This document shows positions 7,439 to 15,938 of a stretch of DNA of 64,000 bases, piece after piece. Within the stretch, counting starts at the first letter, position 1. Every line of letters starts with the position of its first letter. The notes under the pieces were generated by a model, which saw only the letters and a list, made by a program, of their open reading frames with translations, did no database searches and was not told where the DNA came from. A program made the translations under genes and the position numbers. Origin of the DNA: Mesorhizobium sp. INR15 (GTDB taxonomy: Bacteria; Pseudomonadota; Alphaproteobacteria; Rhizobiales; Rhizobiaceae); assembly GCF_015500075.1 (NCBI RefSeq), contig NZ_CP045496.1, positions 3,606,001-3,670,000 on the forward strand. Reading direction: 5' to 3'.

Positions 7439-10105
7439 TCACACCGCCGCGACAAACCCGTCGAGCACGCGTTTCTGGCCGGCCTTGTCGAAGTCGATGG
7501 TCAGCTTGTTGCCTTCGATGTTGGAAATGTTGCCGTTGCCGAATTTCTGGTGGAAGACACGGTCGCCGACCTTGAACGCGGATGGCGTGTCGGCGACGGA
7601 TTTTGCGACCAGCTCGCCGTCGATGGTGCGGCCTTTGACGGAGGTGCGGCCGGCGCCGTAGCCGGAGTCGGTTTCGCCATAGCCGATGCGCTCGACATGA
7701 TGGCCTGAGCGGCTGCCCCAGTTGCGGTCGGTCGCCTCGGTGCGGTTCGCTTGCGCGCGCTGCCAGCCGGGTGTGGCGTAAGTGTTTGAGAAGGTGCCGG
7801 ATTTTTCCGCGCCGACATTGTCGAAGCGCGAGGCGCCATAGGGATTTTGCCGTCCAGCGCCCTGGCCGCCACGGCCAGAGGCGAACGAGCCGCCTCCATA
7901 GTTGTTGCCATAGCCGCCGTAGCTGTTGCCGCTTTCGGCGATTTCGACATGGGCTTCCGGCAGTTCCTCGAGAAAGCGCGACGGGATGGTCGATTGCCAC
8001 AGGCCATGGATGCGCCGGTTGGAGACGAACCAGAGGTGCAGGTTCCTCTTGGCGCGCGTGAGGCCGACATAGGCAAGACGGCGCTCTTCCTCCAGTCCGG
8101 AACGACCGCCTTCATCGAGCGCGCGCTGATGCGGGAACAGGCCTTCCTCCCAGCCGGGGAGAAACACGGTCTCGAATTCGAGGCCCTTGGCCGAATGCAG
8201 CGTCATGATGTTGACGGCGTCGAGCTCGGCGTTCTGCTCGGCGTCCATGACCAGCGCGACGTGTTCGAGGAAGGAGCGCAGCGATTCATACTCCTCCATG
8301 GAGCGGATCAGCTCTTTCAGGTTTTCCAGCCGGCCCGGCGCTTCGACCGAACGGTCGTTCTTCCACATGTCGGTATAGCCGCTCTCCTCGAGAATGGTCT
8401 CGGCCAGTTCGGTGTGCGGCGTGGTTTCCAGCGCCTTCTGCCAGCGTTCGAAATTGGCGGAGACCTCGCGCAAGGCGGCGCGCGGTTTCGGCTTCATCTC
8501 GTCGCTTTCGGCAAGCTTGGCTGCGGCCTCCAGCATCGGGATGCGCAGCGCGCGGGCTGTGTCGTGGATCTGGCGGATGGTGGCTTCGCCCAGGCCGCGC
8601 TTGGGCACATTGACGATGCGCTCGAAGGCGAGATCGTCGGCGCCCTGGGCGACGACGCGGAAGAAGGCCATGGCGTCGCGGATTTCCAGACGTTCGTAAA
8701 AGCGTGGGCCGCCGATGACGCGGTAGTTGAGGCCGAGCGTGACAAAGCGGTCCTCGAACTCACGCATCTGGAAGGAGGCGCGCACAAGGATGGCCATGTC
8801 GTTGAGCTTGTGCTTCTGCCGCTGGTAGGTCTCGATGGTCTCGCCGACTGCGCGGGCTTCCTCCTCGGAATCCCAGGCGGCGTGGACGTGCACCTTGCCG
8901 TCCTCGGGTTCGTCGCGGTCGGTGAACAGCGTCTTGCCGAAGCGTCCCTCATTGTGGGCGATGAGGTGGGAGGCCGCACCCAGGATATGTGCGGTGGAGC
9001 GGTAGTTGCGCTCCAGCCTTATGATGGTGGCGCCAGGAAAATCCTTGTCGAAGCGCAGGATGTTGTCGACCTCGGCGCCGCGCCAGCCATAGATCGATTG
9101 ATCGTCGTCACCGACGCAGCAAATATTGACTTTGTTGTCGCTCGCGGGCTGTTCCGCGCCTGCCGGCGCGGGCCCTCCGCGCGAGCCTCGCAACGGCTCG
9201 GACGCCCGGTCGGGCTTGCGGCTTTCGGCCGTACGCAGGTCTGTCGACGTTGAGCTGCTTCGCCCTGCATCCGGCCGTTGCGCGAGCAGCCGCAGCCACA
9301 TGTATTGCGCGGTGTTGGTGTCCTGATACTCGTCGACGAGAATGTATTTGAAGCGCTTGTGATATTCCTTCAGCACGTCCGGATTGGCGCGGAAGATGCG
9401 GATCGGGTGGCACAGGAGGTCGCCGAAATCGCAGGCGTTCAGCGTCTTCAGCCGTTCCTGGTAGGCCTTGTAGAGTTCGCGACCCTTGCCATTGGCGAAG
9501 GCGCGGGCGTCGCCCTCGGCGATCTCGGCCGGGCCTTGCCCCTTGTTCTTCCAGCCGTCGATCATCTGCGCGAACTGCTTGGCCGGCCAGCGCTTGTCGT
9601 CCAGCCCTTCGGCCTGGATCAGCTGCTTGATCAGTCGCACGACATCGTCGGTGTCGAGAATGGTGAAGTCGGAGCGCAAGCCGGCAAGCTCGGCGTGGCG
9701 GCGCAGCAGCTTCACGCCGATCGAGTGGAAGGTGCCGAGCCACGGCATGCCCTCGACCGCTTCGCCAACGAGATGGCCGATACGCGTCTTCATTTCCCGC
9801 GCGGCCTTGTTGGTGAAGGTGACGGCGAGAATCTGCGAGGGGAAGGCGCGACCGGTGGCGAGGATATGGGCGATGCGGGTGGTGAGCACCCGCGTCTTGC
9901 CGGTGCCGGCGCCGGCCAGTACCAGAACCGGGCCTTCGGTGGTTTCCACCGCCAGCCGCTGCTCCGGGTTCAAACCCTTGAGATAGTCGGTCGCGCTGTT
10001 GTGGCCGCCGCGGGCAGCCATGGCGCGCGCGGCAATGCCCGACGGGGCCGTGGGCCGCGCATTGGGTTCATCGAAAAAGGGCATGTCTTCGGAAAAGCCG
10101 GACAT
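7439..10105 (-). CDS. uvrD: ATP-dependent DNA helicase, UvrD/PcrA family
   Basis: This 888-residue superfamily 1A helicase acts in nucleotide excision or mismatch repair and in removing proteins from DNA. Visible motifs are Walker A GAGTGKT (residues 65-71), motif II DEYQDTN (~265), motif III GDDDQSIYGWRG, and the later LERNYRS and TLHSAKGLEF motifs. The C-terminal ~60 residues (FKVGDRVFHQKFGNG) form the Tudor-like domain of PcrA/UvrD, after a Gly/Asn-rich linker. The frame stays open to 11170, but that part overlaps the glucose dehydrogenase gene; the ATG at 10105 follows a GGGGAG site. About 45 foreign-looking residues interrupt the protein between motif II and motif III (see the repeat at 9129-9266). 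Confidence 0.92.
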   Translation of the reverse strand: MSGFSEDMPFFDEPNARPTAPSGIAARAMAARGGHNSATDYLKGLNPEQRLAVETTEGPVLVLAGAGTGKTRVLTTRIAHILATGRAFPSQILAVTFTNKAAREMKTRIGHLVGEAVEGMPWLGTFHSIGVKLLRRHAELAGLRSDFTILDTDDVVRLIKQLIQAEGLDDKRWPAKQFAQMIDGWKNKGQGPAEIAEGDARAFANGKGRELYKAYQERLKTLNACDFGDLLCHPIRIFRANPDVLKEYHKRFKYILVDEYQDTNTAQYMWLRLLAQRPDAGRSSSTSTDLRTAESRKPDRASEPLRGSRGGPAPAGAEQPASDNKVNICCVGDDDQSIYGWRGAEVDNILRFDKDFPGATIIRLERNYRSTAHILGAASHLIAHNEGRFGKTLFTDRDEPEDGKVHVHAAWDSEEEARAVGETIETYQRQKHKLNDMAILVRASFQMREFEDRFVTLGLNYRVIGGPRFYERLEIRDAMAFFRVVAQGADDLAFERIVNVPKRGLGEATIRQIHDTARALRIPMLEAAAKLAESDEMKPKPRAALREVSANFERWQKALETTPHTELAETILEESGYTDMWKNDRSVEAPGRLENLKELIRSMEEYESLRSFLEHVALVMDAEQNAELDAVNIMTLHSAKGLEFETVFLPGWEEGLFPHQRALDEGGRSGLEEERRLAYVGLTRAKRNLHLWFVSNRRIHGLWQSTIPSRFLEELPEAHVEIAESGNSYGGYGNNYGGGSFASGRGGQGAGRQNPYGASRFDNVGAEKSGTFSNTYATPGWQRAQANRTEATDRNWGSRSGHHVERIGYGETDSGYGAGRTSVKGRTIDGELVAKSVADTPSAFKVGDRVFHQKFGNGNISNIEGNKLTIDFDKAGQKRVLDGFVAAV
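9129..9266. repeat. In-frame palindromic insertion inside uvrD
   Basis: This segment encodes about 45 low-complexity residues between LRLLAQRPD and NKVNICCVGDDDQ, where UvrD proteins normally run straight through. On the coding strand it is a series of short hairpins: GGCC-GAAA-GCC, GCCCG-AC-CGGGC, CGAGCC-GTTGCGA-GGCTCG and CGCGCC-GGCA-GGCGCG. Its length is a multiple of three and it has no stop in the helicase frame. This resembles palindromic elements that insert within genes in frame, as in Rickettsia palindromic elements. Exact ends are estimated from where helicase similarity resumes. Confidence 0.6.
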
Positions 10106-10288
10106 CTCCCCCCGAATGTAGTGATTCGGCAGCGAAAGGCCAGAAGTGTCTACGTTTTGTTCCAGTTTTGATCGCCTTCGGCCTGCTTGACAGGCGCGGC
10201 GGGCGGGAGAAAGCTGTGTTGTGGACAGGCGGGGCGCATAGGCCTGTCCACGAGCGTCGCAAAACGCAACAGTCGAAGGAGTATCATC

Positions 10289-12604
10289 TTGGCTGTCACC
10301 ATCACCTCCCTCATCCTTTTTCTCATCGGTCTGGTGCTTGGCAGCGGCGGTGTCGTGTTGGCTTCGCTGGGAGGTAGTTGGTACTACATCATCGTCGGCA
10401 TCGCCTTCGTGATTTCCGCGTGGCTGCTCTACCGCCGCCGCTCCACCGGGCTTTGGCTCTATGCCGCGATCGTGCTTGGCACGCTGGCCTGGGCCGTCTG
10501 GGAAACCGGCTTCGACTGGTGGGAGCTTGGTCCGCGCGGCGGCATTATCGTGCTGATGGCGCTGTGGCTTTTGACGCCGTGGGCGAGGCGAGGGCTTGTC
10601 GGACCAGATGCGCGGGCACCGCTTATTCTCGCGGTGCTGGCATCGCTGGCGGTCGCCGGTTATTCGATGACGGTGGACCCGAAGGACATTGCCGGCGAGC
10701 TCGACACCGACAAGGTGATACCGGCCGCCGATCTCGGCGGCACCGTGCCGGCGGGCGAGTGGCACTATTACGGGCGCACGCCATACGGCCAGCGCTATTC
10801 GCCGCTCGACCAGATCACGCCGGAGAATGTCGCCAACCTGCAACCGGCCTGGACCTACCGCACCGGCGATGTGAAGGGCCCCGACGATGTCGGAGAGACC
10901 ACCTATCAGGTGACGCCGCTGAAGATCGGCGACACGCTTTACATCTGCACGCCGCACAATTTCGCCATCGCCATCGATGCAGCCAGCGGCAAGGAGAAAT
11001 GGCGCTACGACCCCAAGATCAAGCTGGACAAGGACCGCCAGCACCAGACCTGCCGTGGTGTGTCCTATTATGCCGACGCCGCCATCGGCGCCGGCCAGCC
11101 CTGCGCCTCGCGCGTCTATCTGCCGACATCCGACGCGCGGCTGATCGCGCTCGACGCGGCGAATGGGCAAGTCTGCCCGGCCTTCGCCGAGGCCGGCACG
11201 CTGAACCTGCTAACCGGGATGCCGTATCCGAAGTCGGGCTACTACTACTCGACCTCCGCGCCGCTGATCTCAGGCGGCAAGATCATCGTCGGCGGCGCGG
11301 TCAACGACAACTATTCGACGCAGGAACCGTCCGGCGTCATCCGCGCCTTCGATGTCAGCACCGGCAAACTGGTGTGGAACTGGGATGCCGGCAATCCGGA
11401 CCAGACAACGCCACTGGCGGCAGGACAGACCTATACGGCCAACTCGCCCAACATGTGGTCGACGCCAAGCGCCGATGAGAAGCTCGGGCTGCTCTATGTG
11501 CCGCTCGGCAACCAGACGCCGGACCAGCTCGGTGCCGGCCGCAGCGCCAATGTCGAGAAGTTTTCGTCCTCGATCACCGCGCTCGATCTCAACACCGGGC
11601 AGCTGAAATGGGTGCGGCAGACGGTGCATCATGACCTGTGGGACATGGACGTGCCGGCGCAGCCGAGCCTTGTCGATATCACCAAAGCCGATGGCACCGT
11701 CGTGCCGGCGCTGGTCGGCCCAACAAAGCAGGGCGACCTCTATGTCCTCGACAGGCGCACGGGCGAACCTGTCATCGCGGTCAAGGAAGTGCCGGCGCCC
11801 GGCGGCGCCATCGAGGGCGATCATACGGCGCCGACACAACCGGTGTCGGACCTGTCCTTCAACCCGAAGCCGCTGACCGATGCCGATATGTGGGGCATCA
11901 CCATGTTCGACCAGCTGGCGTGCCGCATCGCCTTCCACAAGCTGCGCTACGAGGGCCGCTACACGCCGCCGTCCCTGCAGGGGTCGTTGATCTATCCCGG
12001 CAATTTCGGCACCTTCAACTGGGGCGGTGTGGCGGTCGATCCGGTCCGGCAAGTGATGTTCGGCATGCCGACCTATCTCGCTTTCACATCGACGCTCATT
12101 CCGCGCGCGGATGTGCCGCCGCCCGGCGACACCAAGGGCAGCGAGCAGGGGCTGAACCGCAATGACGGCGCGCCCTACGCGGTGGTGATGGGACCGTTCC
12201 TGTCGCCGCTTGGCGTGCCTTGCCAGGCGCCGCCCTGGGGTTATGTCGCGGGTGCCGACCTGCGCACCGGCAAGATCGCCTACAAGCACCGCAACGGCAC
12301 CATCTACGACATGACGCCCTTGCCCTTGCCGCTGAAAGTGGGTGTGCCGGGCATTGGCGGGCCGATGATCACCGCTGGCGGGGTCGCTTTCCTGGGCGCT
12401 GCCGTCGACGACTATTTCCGCGCCTACGACCTGACATCGGGCAAGCAGCTCTGGCAGGCGCGATTGCCGGCCGGCGGGCAGTCGACGCCGATGACCTATA
12501 CGGTGGCCGACGGCCGCCAGTTCGTCGTCATCGTTGCCGGCGGGCACGGTTCGGTCGGCACCAAGCCGGGCGACTATGTGATCGCCTACGCGCTGCCGAA
12601 GTAG
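10289..12604 (+). CDS. gcd: Membrane-bound PQQ-dependent glucose dehydrogenase
   Basis: This quinoprotein oxidises glucose to gluconate in the periplasm and passes electrons to ubiquinone. It has about 771 residues, close to the ~796 of E. coli Gcd. The first ~140 residues form about five membrane helices; the rest is an eight-bladed beta propeller with repeated W-type motifs, including WHYYGRTPYGQRYSPLDQI at its start, DLWDMDVPAQP and the C-terminal GGHGSVGTKPGDY. I chose the TTG at 10289, which follows GAAGGAG by seven bases; an upstream TTG at 10187 lacks such a site. The gene stands alone, divergent from uvrD. PQQ must come from elsewhere or from the environment, as no pqq genes are in the window. 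Confidence 0.93.
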   Translation: MAVTITSLILFLIGLVLGSGGVVLASLGGSWYYIIVGIAFVISAWLLYRRRSTGLWLYAAIVLGTLAWAVWETGFDWWELGPRGGIIVLMALWLLTPWARRGLVGPDARAPLILAVLASLAVAGYSMTVDPKDIAGELDTDKVIPAADLGGTVPAGEWHYYGRTPYGQRYSPLDQITPENVANLQPAWTYRTGDVKGPDDVGETTYQVTPLKIGDTLYICTPHNFAIAIDAASGKEKWRYDPKIKLDKDRQHQTCRGVSYYADAAIGAGQPCASRVYLPTSDARLIALDAANGQVCPAFAEAGTLNLLTGMPYPKSGYYYSTSAPLISGGKIIVGGAVNDNYSTQEPSGVIRAFDVSTGKLVWNWDAGNPDQTTPLAAGQTYTANSPNMWSTPSADEKLGLLYVPLGNQTPDQLGAGRSANVEKFSSSITALDLNTGQLKWVRQTVHHDLWDMDVPAQPSLVDITKADGTVVPALVGPTKQGDLYVLDRRTGEPVIAVKEVPAPGGAIEGDHTAPTQPVSDLSFNPKPLTDADMWGITMFDQLACRIAFHKLRYEGRYTPPSLQGSLIYPGNFGTFNWGGVAVDPVRQVMFGMPTYLAFTSTLIPRADVPPPGDTKGSEQGLNRNDGAPYAVVMGPFLSPLGVPCQAPPWGYVAGADLRTGKIAYKHRNGTIYDMTPLPLPLKVGVPGIGGPMITAGGVAFLGAAVDDYFRAYDLTSGKQLWQARLPAGGQSTPMTYTVADGRQFVVIVAGGHGSVGTKPGDYVIAYALPK

Positions 12605-12636
12605 CGAACGGTTACCGGGCGCCCGTTCTGATCCGA

Positions 12637-13074
12637 CTAGCTGATCCCGAGATGGCTCTTCAGGCCGGGCACCGATCCCATCACCTGATTGGTCAGATCG
12701 GGGCCTGCCGCGGCCTCCGCTTGTTGCACCAGCGTCGCGCCGGCCTTCTGGAGCTGCGCCATGTCGAGGCCGGACGCCTTGAGCGCCGCCAGGCCGTTGA
12801 CGAGTGCACCGGCCTTCTCGCCGAGCACGCCGCCAAGCGCGCCCTGCAGTGACGACAGGAAGCCGCCGCCACCGGCGGCCGGAGCGGCGGCCATGACGTC
12901 GTATTTCTGCGCCAGCGCGTCGGCGCCGGGAATCTTGGCGAAGAAGGCGGAGGCGCTTGTGCCCTGGGCCTCATGCTCAAGCACGGAGAAGATCGTGCCG
13001 ACGACCTTTTCGGTGGTGGCCTGATCGATCCCAGCCTTCTGGGAGACGGTGGTTACGATATCCTGGACGTCCAT
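12637..13074 (-). CDS. Conserved hypothetical protein, DUF2780-like
   Basis: This 145-residue protein resembles DUF2780-type proteins. The N-terminal helical part (TTVSQKAGIDQATTEKVVGTI) looks like a small helical bundle, the middle is Gly/Ala-rich with a hydrophobic GGGGFLSSLQGALGGVLG run, and the C terminus ends in GLKSHLGIS. No catalytic motif is visible and no function is established. The ribosome-binding site GAGGTGAAG overlaps the stop of the small membrane-protein gene upstream, so the two are probably one operon. Confidence 0.75.
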   Translation of the reverse strand: MDVQDIVTTVSQKAGIDQATTEKVVGTIFSVLEHEAQGTSASAFFAKIPGADALAQKYDVMAAAPAAGGGGFLSSLQGALGGVLGEKAGALVNGLAALKASGLDMAQLQKAGATLVQQAEAAAGPDLTNQVMGSVPGLKSHLGIS

Positions 13075-13083
13075 GACTTCACC

Positions 13084-13239
13084 TCAACCCTTGCGTTTCG
13101 TGTCTGTTGGACGCGGCCGGCGGCTGCGAACCTTGATCATGGACTGTTTGCTTGCGGTCACCACCATCGAGCCCAGCGCCAGAAAAGCCGCCGCTGCAAC
13201 CAGGAACCCTGTAGCGAGGATCGGGGAAGGCAAGGTCAT
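13084..13239 (-). CDS. Small single-span membrane protein, 51 residues
   Basis: This is a short gene with a convincing layout: GGAAAGGA lies 5-10 bases before the ATG at 13239 (a second ATG at 13248 sits too close to that site). The product starts MTLPSPIL, has one hydrophobic helix (ATGFLVAAAAFLALGSMVV, about residues 8-26) and a basic tail rich in Arg, Lys and Pro. Its TGA is followed immediately by the ribosome-binding site of the DUF2780-like gene. Function unknown; the charge pattern predicts the tail on the cytoplasmic side. Confidence 0.55.
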   Translation of the reverse strand: MTLPSPILATGFLVAAAAFLALGSMVVTASKQSMIKVRSRRPRPTDTKRKG

Positions 13240-13382
13240 CGGCGTCATTCCTTTCCAGGTCAGGACCGCAGCCGCGCCAAACCATCGCGCGGCCGATTTC
13301 AGGCAGTTTCCCTCACTATTGTGGCAGCACCATCAAGATTTTTCGCTGATGACAAGATTGTGATGACGGCGCCGATTGCCGG

Positions 13383-14393
13383 TCAATCGTGACGGATGAC
13401 GATTTTCCCGAAGGCCTCGCCACGCGCATAGTAGCGGAACGCCTCCACGGCATCCTCGAACGCGAAGACGCTGTCGATGACGGGCCGCAGGCCGTGCATG
13501 GCGATCGCGCTGTTCATGGCCAGGAACTGGGCCCGGTTGCCGACCGCGATACGCCTGATGCTGGTGACGGTGGCGGAGAGGGCGGCAATGCCGATCGAGG
13601 CCGCGCTTTTGTCCAGCGAACCGACCTGGCTGATCTGACCGCTGAGCGCGACGGCCTTCAGCGATTGTTCCATGGTGCCGGCGCCGCCAACCTCGACGAT
13701 CACGTCGACGCCGCGGCCGCCGGTCATTTCGCGGACGCAGGCATGCCAGTCCGGCGTCGTGCGATAATTGATCACCGCATCGGCGCCGAGTGCCGTCAAC
13801 CGTTGCGCCTTGTCGTCGCTGGAGGTCGTGGCGATGACACGGGCGCCGAAAAGCCTGGCGAGCTGCAAGGCAAACAGCGAAACGCCGCCCGATCCTTGCG
13901 TCAGCACGGTCTGCCCGGGCAGTAGAGGGACGCCGCCTGAAAGCGCGTTCCAGGCGGTGACGGCGGCGCAGGGCAAGGTGGCCGCTTCCTCGTAGGACAG
14001 ATGCGGCGGTATTTGCACAGCGGCATCCTCCGGCAACAGCGCGTATTCGCTCAGCATCCCGTCGAGTGAGCCGCCGAGTTGTGCTGAATAATCCCAGCCG
14101 AATGGCCCGTCGATCCAGCGCGGGAAGATCGAAGCCGCGATACGGTCGCCGATCTTGACGCGGGTGACGCCGTCGCCGATCGCGACCACTTCACCGGCAC
14201 CGTCTGAAACGGGGATGAGATCGGGCTTGACCGGCAGCGGGTAGTAGCCCTGCAGGATCATCAGTTCTCTGGCGTTGAGCGAGACAGCGCGCACGGCAAC
14301 CAGGATTTGGTGCGGTCCGGGCGAGGGGATCGCCTCATCGCGCATGACGATGCCGTCTATGCCGCCGCCAAGATTGGCACGGTAGCTTTTCAT
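13383..14393 (-). CDS. Zinc-independent NAD(P)-dependent alcohol dehydrogenase/quinone oxidoreductase (MDR family)
   Basis: This 336-residue medium-chain dehydrogenase/reductase has an N-terminal GroES-like domain (VSLNARELMILQGYYP), a Rossmann domain with TQGSGGVSLFALQLA (~residue 165), and the quinone-reductase-like C terminus. The catalytic zinc cysteine of true alcohol dehydrogenases is not visible (the usual C/H positions read N and E), so a quinone or enone reductase role is more likely. The ATG at 14393 gives a standard length; the longer frame overlaps the upstream NTF2-like gene. It follows that gene by about 47 bases, probably in one operon divergent from a LysR regulator. Confidence 0.85.
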   Translation of the reverse strand: MKSYRANLGGGIDGIVMRDEAIPSPGPHQILVAVRAVSLNARELMILQGYYPLPVKPDLIPVSDGAGEVVAIGDGVTRVKIGDRIAASIFPRWIDGPFGWDYSAQLGGSLDGMLSEYALLPEDAAVQIPPHLSYEEAATLPCAAVTAWNALSGGVPLLPGQTVLTQGSGGVSLFALQLARLFGARVIATTSSDDKAQRLTALGADAVINYRTTPDWHACVREMTGGRGVDVIVEVGGAGTMEQSLKAVALSGQISQVGSLDKSAASIGIAALSATVTSIRRIAVGNRAQFLAMNSAIAMHGLRPVIDSVFAFEDAVEAFRYYARGEAFGKIVIRHD

Positions 14394-14440
14394 GGTGTTC
14401 TCCTGAGACAACGCAAGCGCATGGGTTGGCGATAGCCGGA

Positions 14441-14818
14441 CTACGAGATGATGAATTGATGGTCGGAGAGAATGCGGCCCTCGTCGTTGAGGACGAAGAA
14501 CTCGAGGCCAACGGCTAGTACCGTGTCGGAGCCTTGCGGCAGCATTTCCCAGGTCAGAAGCATGCCGTTCTGTACGACCTGGAGACCCGGCCTGGCGCGA
14601 AACCGGTTCTTGCCCTGAATGACATTCTTGTCGTGCGAGGCGGCAACCCGCGCCTCGATGGCGGCATGGCCTTGATAGGCGGCTGATTTCAGGTAGTTGG
14701 CGCCATCCGGCGCCCAGAGATCCTCGATCGTCTCGCGGCGCACGGCGGCGTCCGTTTCGTGCCACATCGCGACATAGCGGGTCGCCAATTCTTCAGTGGT
14801 GATCATCGTTTGGGGCAT
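14441..14818 (-). CDS. NTF2-like (SnoaL-type) domain protein
   Basis: This 125-residue protein has the cone-shaped alpha+beta pattern of the SnoaL/NTF2 superfamily: helix TEELATRYVAMWHETDAA, then YLKSAAYQGHAAIEARV, then the strands GMLLTWEML and GLEFFVLNDEGRI. Family members are small ester cyclases, isomerases or substrate-binding partners, and no specific reaction can be assigned. It is the first gene of a two-gene operon with the dehydrogenase and is divergent from the LysR gene at 14948. Start is the ATG at 14818, with an in-frame ATG four codons later. Confidence 0.75.
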   Translation of the reverse strand: MPQTMITTEELATRYVAMWHETDAAVRRETIEDLWAPDGANYLKSAAYQGHAAIEARVAASHDKNVIQGKNRFRARPGLQVVQNGMLLTWEMLPQGSDTVLAVGLEFFVLNDEGRILSDHQFIIS

Positions 14819-14916
14819 AGGATTGTCTCCGTTTTCGAGCGCGATGCGCTGCAGATGGAGGTAACCCTAGATCCATTTATTGGTTGGAAAAACTGCTGAA
14901 ATCGGTACAGGTAATG

Positions 14917-14927
14917 TAGATCATCTA
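14917..14927. promoter_or_regulatory. Candidate LysR operator TAGATCATCTA
   Basis: A perfect 11-base dyad (5-base arms around one C) sits in the AT-rich gap between the NTF2-like gene and its divergent LysR regulator, 21 bases before the LysR start. LysR proteins commonly bind such dyads to activate the divergent operon and repress themselves. Assignment is by position and symmetry only. Confidence 0.45.
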
Positions 14928-14947
14928 TATAATGAAATGAGCACCTC

Positions 14948-15853
14948 ATGGCGCGAACCGACGTTTTCACAGGCCTGTCCGAGTTTCTCGCCGTTGCCGC
15001 GCATGCAAGCTTTCGCGCCGCGGCGGCGGAACTGGGTGTAACGCCGGCCGCCGTCAGCCAGGCGATCCGGTCGCTTGAGGCACGCGCCGGCATGCCGCTC
15101 TTTCAACGCACGACGCGCCGGGTCGCGCTGACCGAAGCCGGTGTGGACTTCCTGGCGCGGCTGAAGCCGGCTTCCAACGAGATCGGTGATGCCTTTGACG
15201 CCTTGTCGGTCCTGAGCCAGCGCCCGATGGGAAATCTCAGGCTGTCGGTGCCGCGCATAGCGCTTGATCTGGTGATCTATCCGCTGCTGCCCGCGTTTCG
15301 CCAGGCCTTTCCCGATGTCACCCTGGAGATTGATGTCGATGATGCCTCCGTCGATCTGATGGCGGGCGGCTATGATGCCGGCATTCGCATCGGCGACTTT
15401 ATCGAGCGGGACATGATCGCTGTCAGGATCACGCCTGATTTCACCTGGTCGGTGCTTGGCGCGCCGTCCTATTTCACGGTGCGTGGACGGCCGCAAACGC
15501 CGGAAGACCTGATGCGGCACGAATGCATCCGCTACCGCTTTCCAACAGCCAGGACGATCTATCGATGGCAGTTCGCCCGCGATGGCCGCGAGTTCTCGCT
15601 CGATGCTCCAGGTGGCATCTTGGTCAACGACCATATCAGCATGATCGAACTGGCGCGGAACGGTGTCGGCCTCTGCTACTCCGCCGACAAGGTTGCGGCA
15701 TCCGAACTGGCATCAGGCGCACTGGAGCCCGTGCTGCGGCGCTACCTGCCAACCAAGCCCGGCCTGTTCCTGTATTTTCCGACCCGCAGCCAGGCACAGC
15801 CGAAGCTGCGTGCTTTCATCGATGCAGCCACCGCGCTCATGCGCGCCAAGTGA
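14948..15853 (+). CDS. LysR-family transcriptional regulator
   Basis: This 301-residue LysR regulator of the AaeR/DhmR-like group has the helix-turn-helix in residues ~5-60 (AAAELGVTPAAVSQAIRSLE) and the effector domain beginning around PMGNLRLSVPRIALD. It is divergent from the NTF2-like/dehydrogenase operon, which is its probable target. The dyad TAGATCATCTA lies just upstream. The inducer is unknown. Confidence 0.9.
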   Translation: MARTDVFTGLSEFLAVAAHASFRAAAAELGVTPAAVSQAIRSLEARAGMPLFQRTTRRVALTEAGVDFLARLKPASNEIGDAFDALSVLSQRPMGNLRLSVPRIALDLVIYPLLPAFRQAFPDVTLEIDVDDASVDLMAGGYDAGIRIGDFIERDMIAVRITPDFTWSVLGAPSYFTVRGRPQTPEDLMRHECIRYRFPTARTIYRWQFARDGREFSLDAPGGILVNDHISMIELARNGVGLCYSADKVAASELASGALEPVLRRYLPTKPGLFLYFPTRSQAQPKLRAFIDAATALMRAK

Positions 15854-15938
15854 AAGGCATGTCTCTTCCGTTCGCGACTGGACGAGGTGGGCCTCGCGCC
15901 TATCTTGGCGTGGGAGATCCGAGATCGAGGAGCGCGCC

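Noticed and set aside
10106..11170. Long N-terminal extension of the uvrD reading frame
   Set aside because: It lies antisense to the glucose dehydrogenase gene, has no helicase similarity, and a good start exists at 10105.
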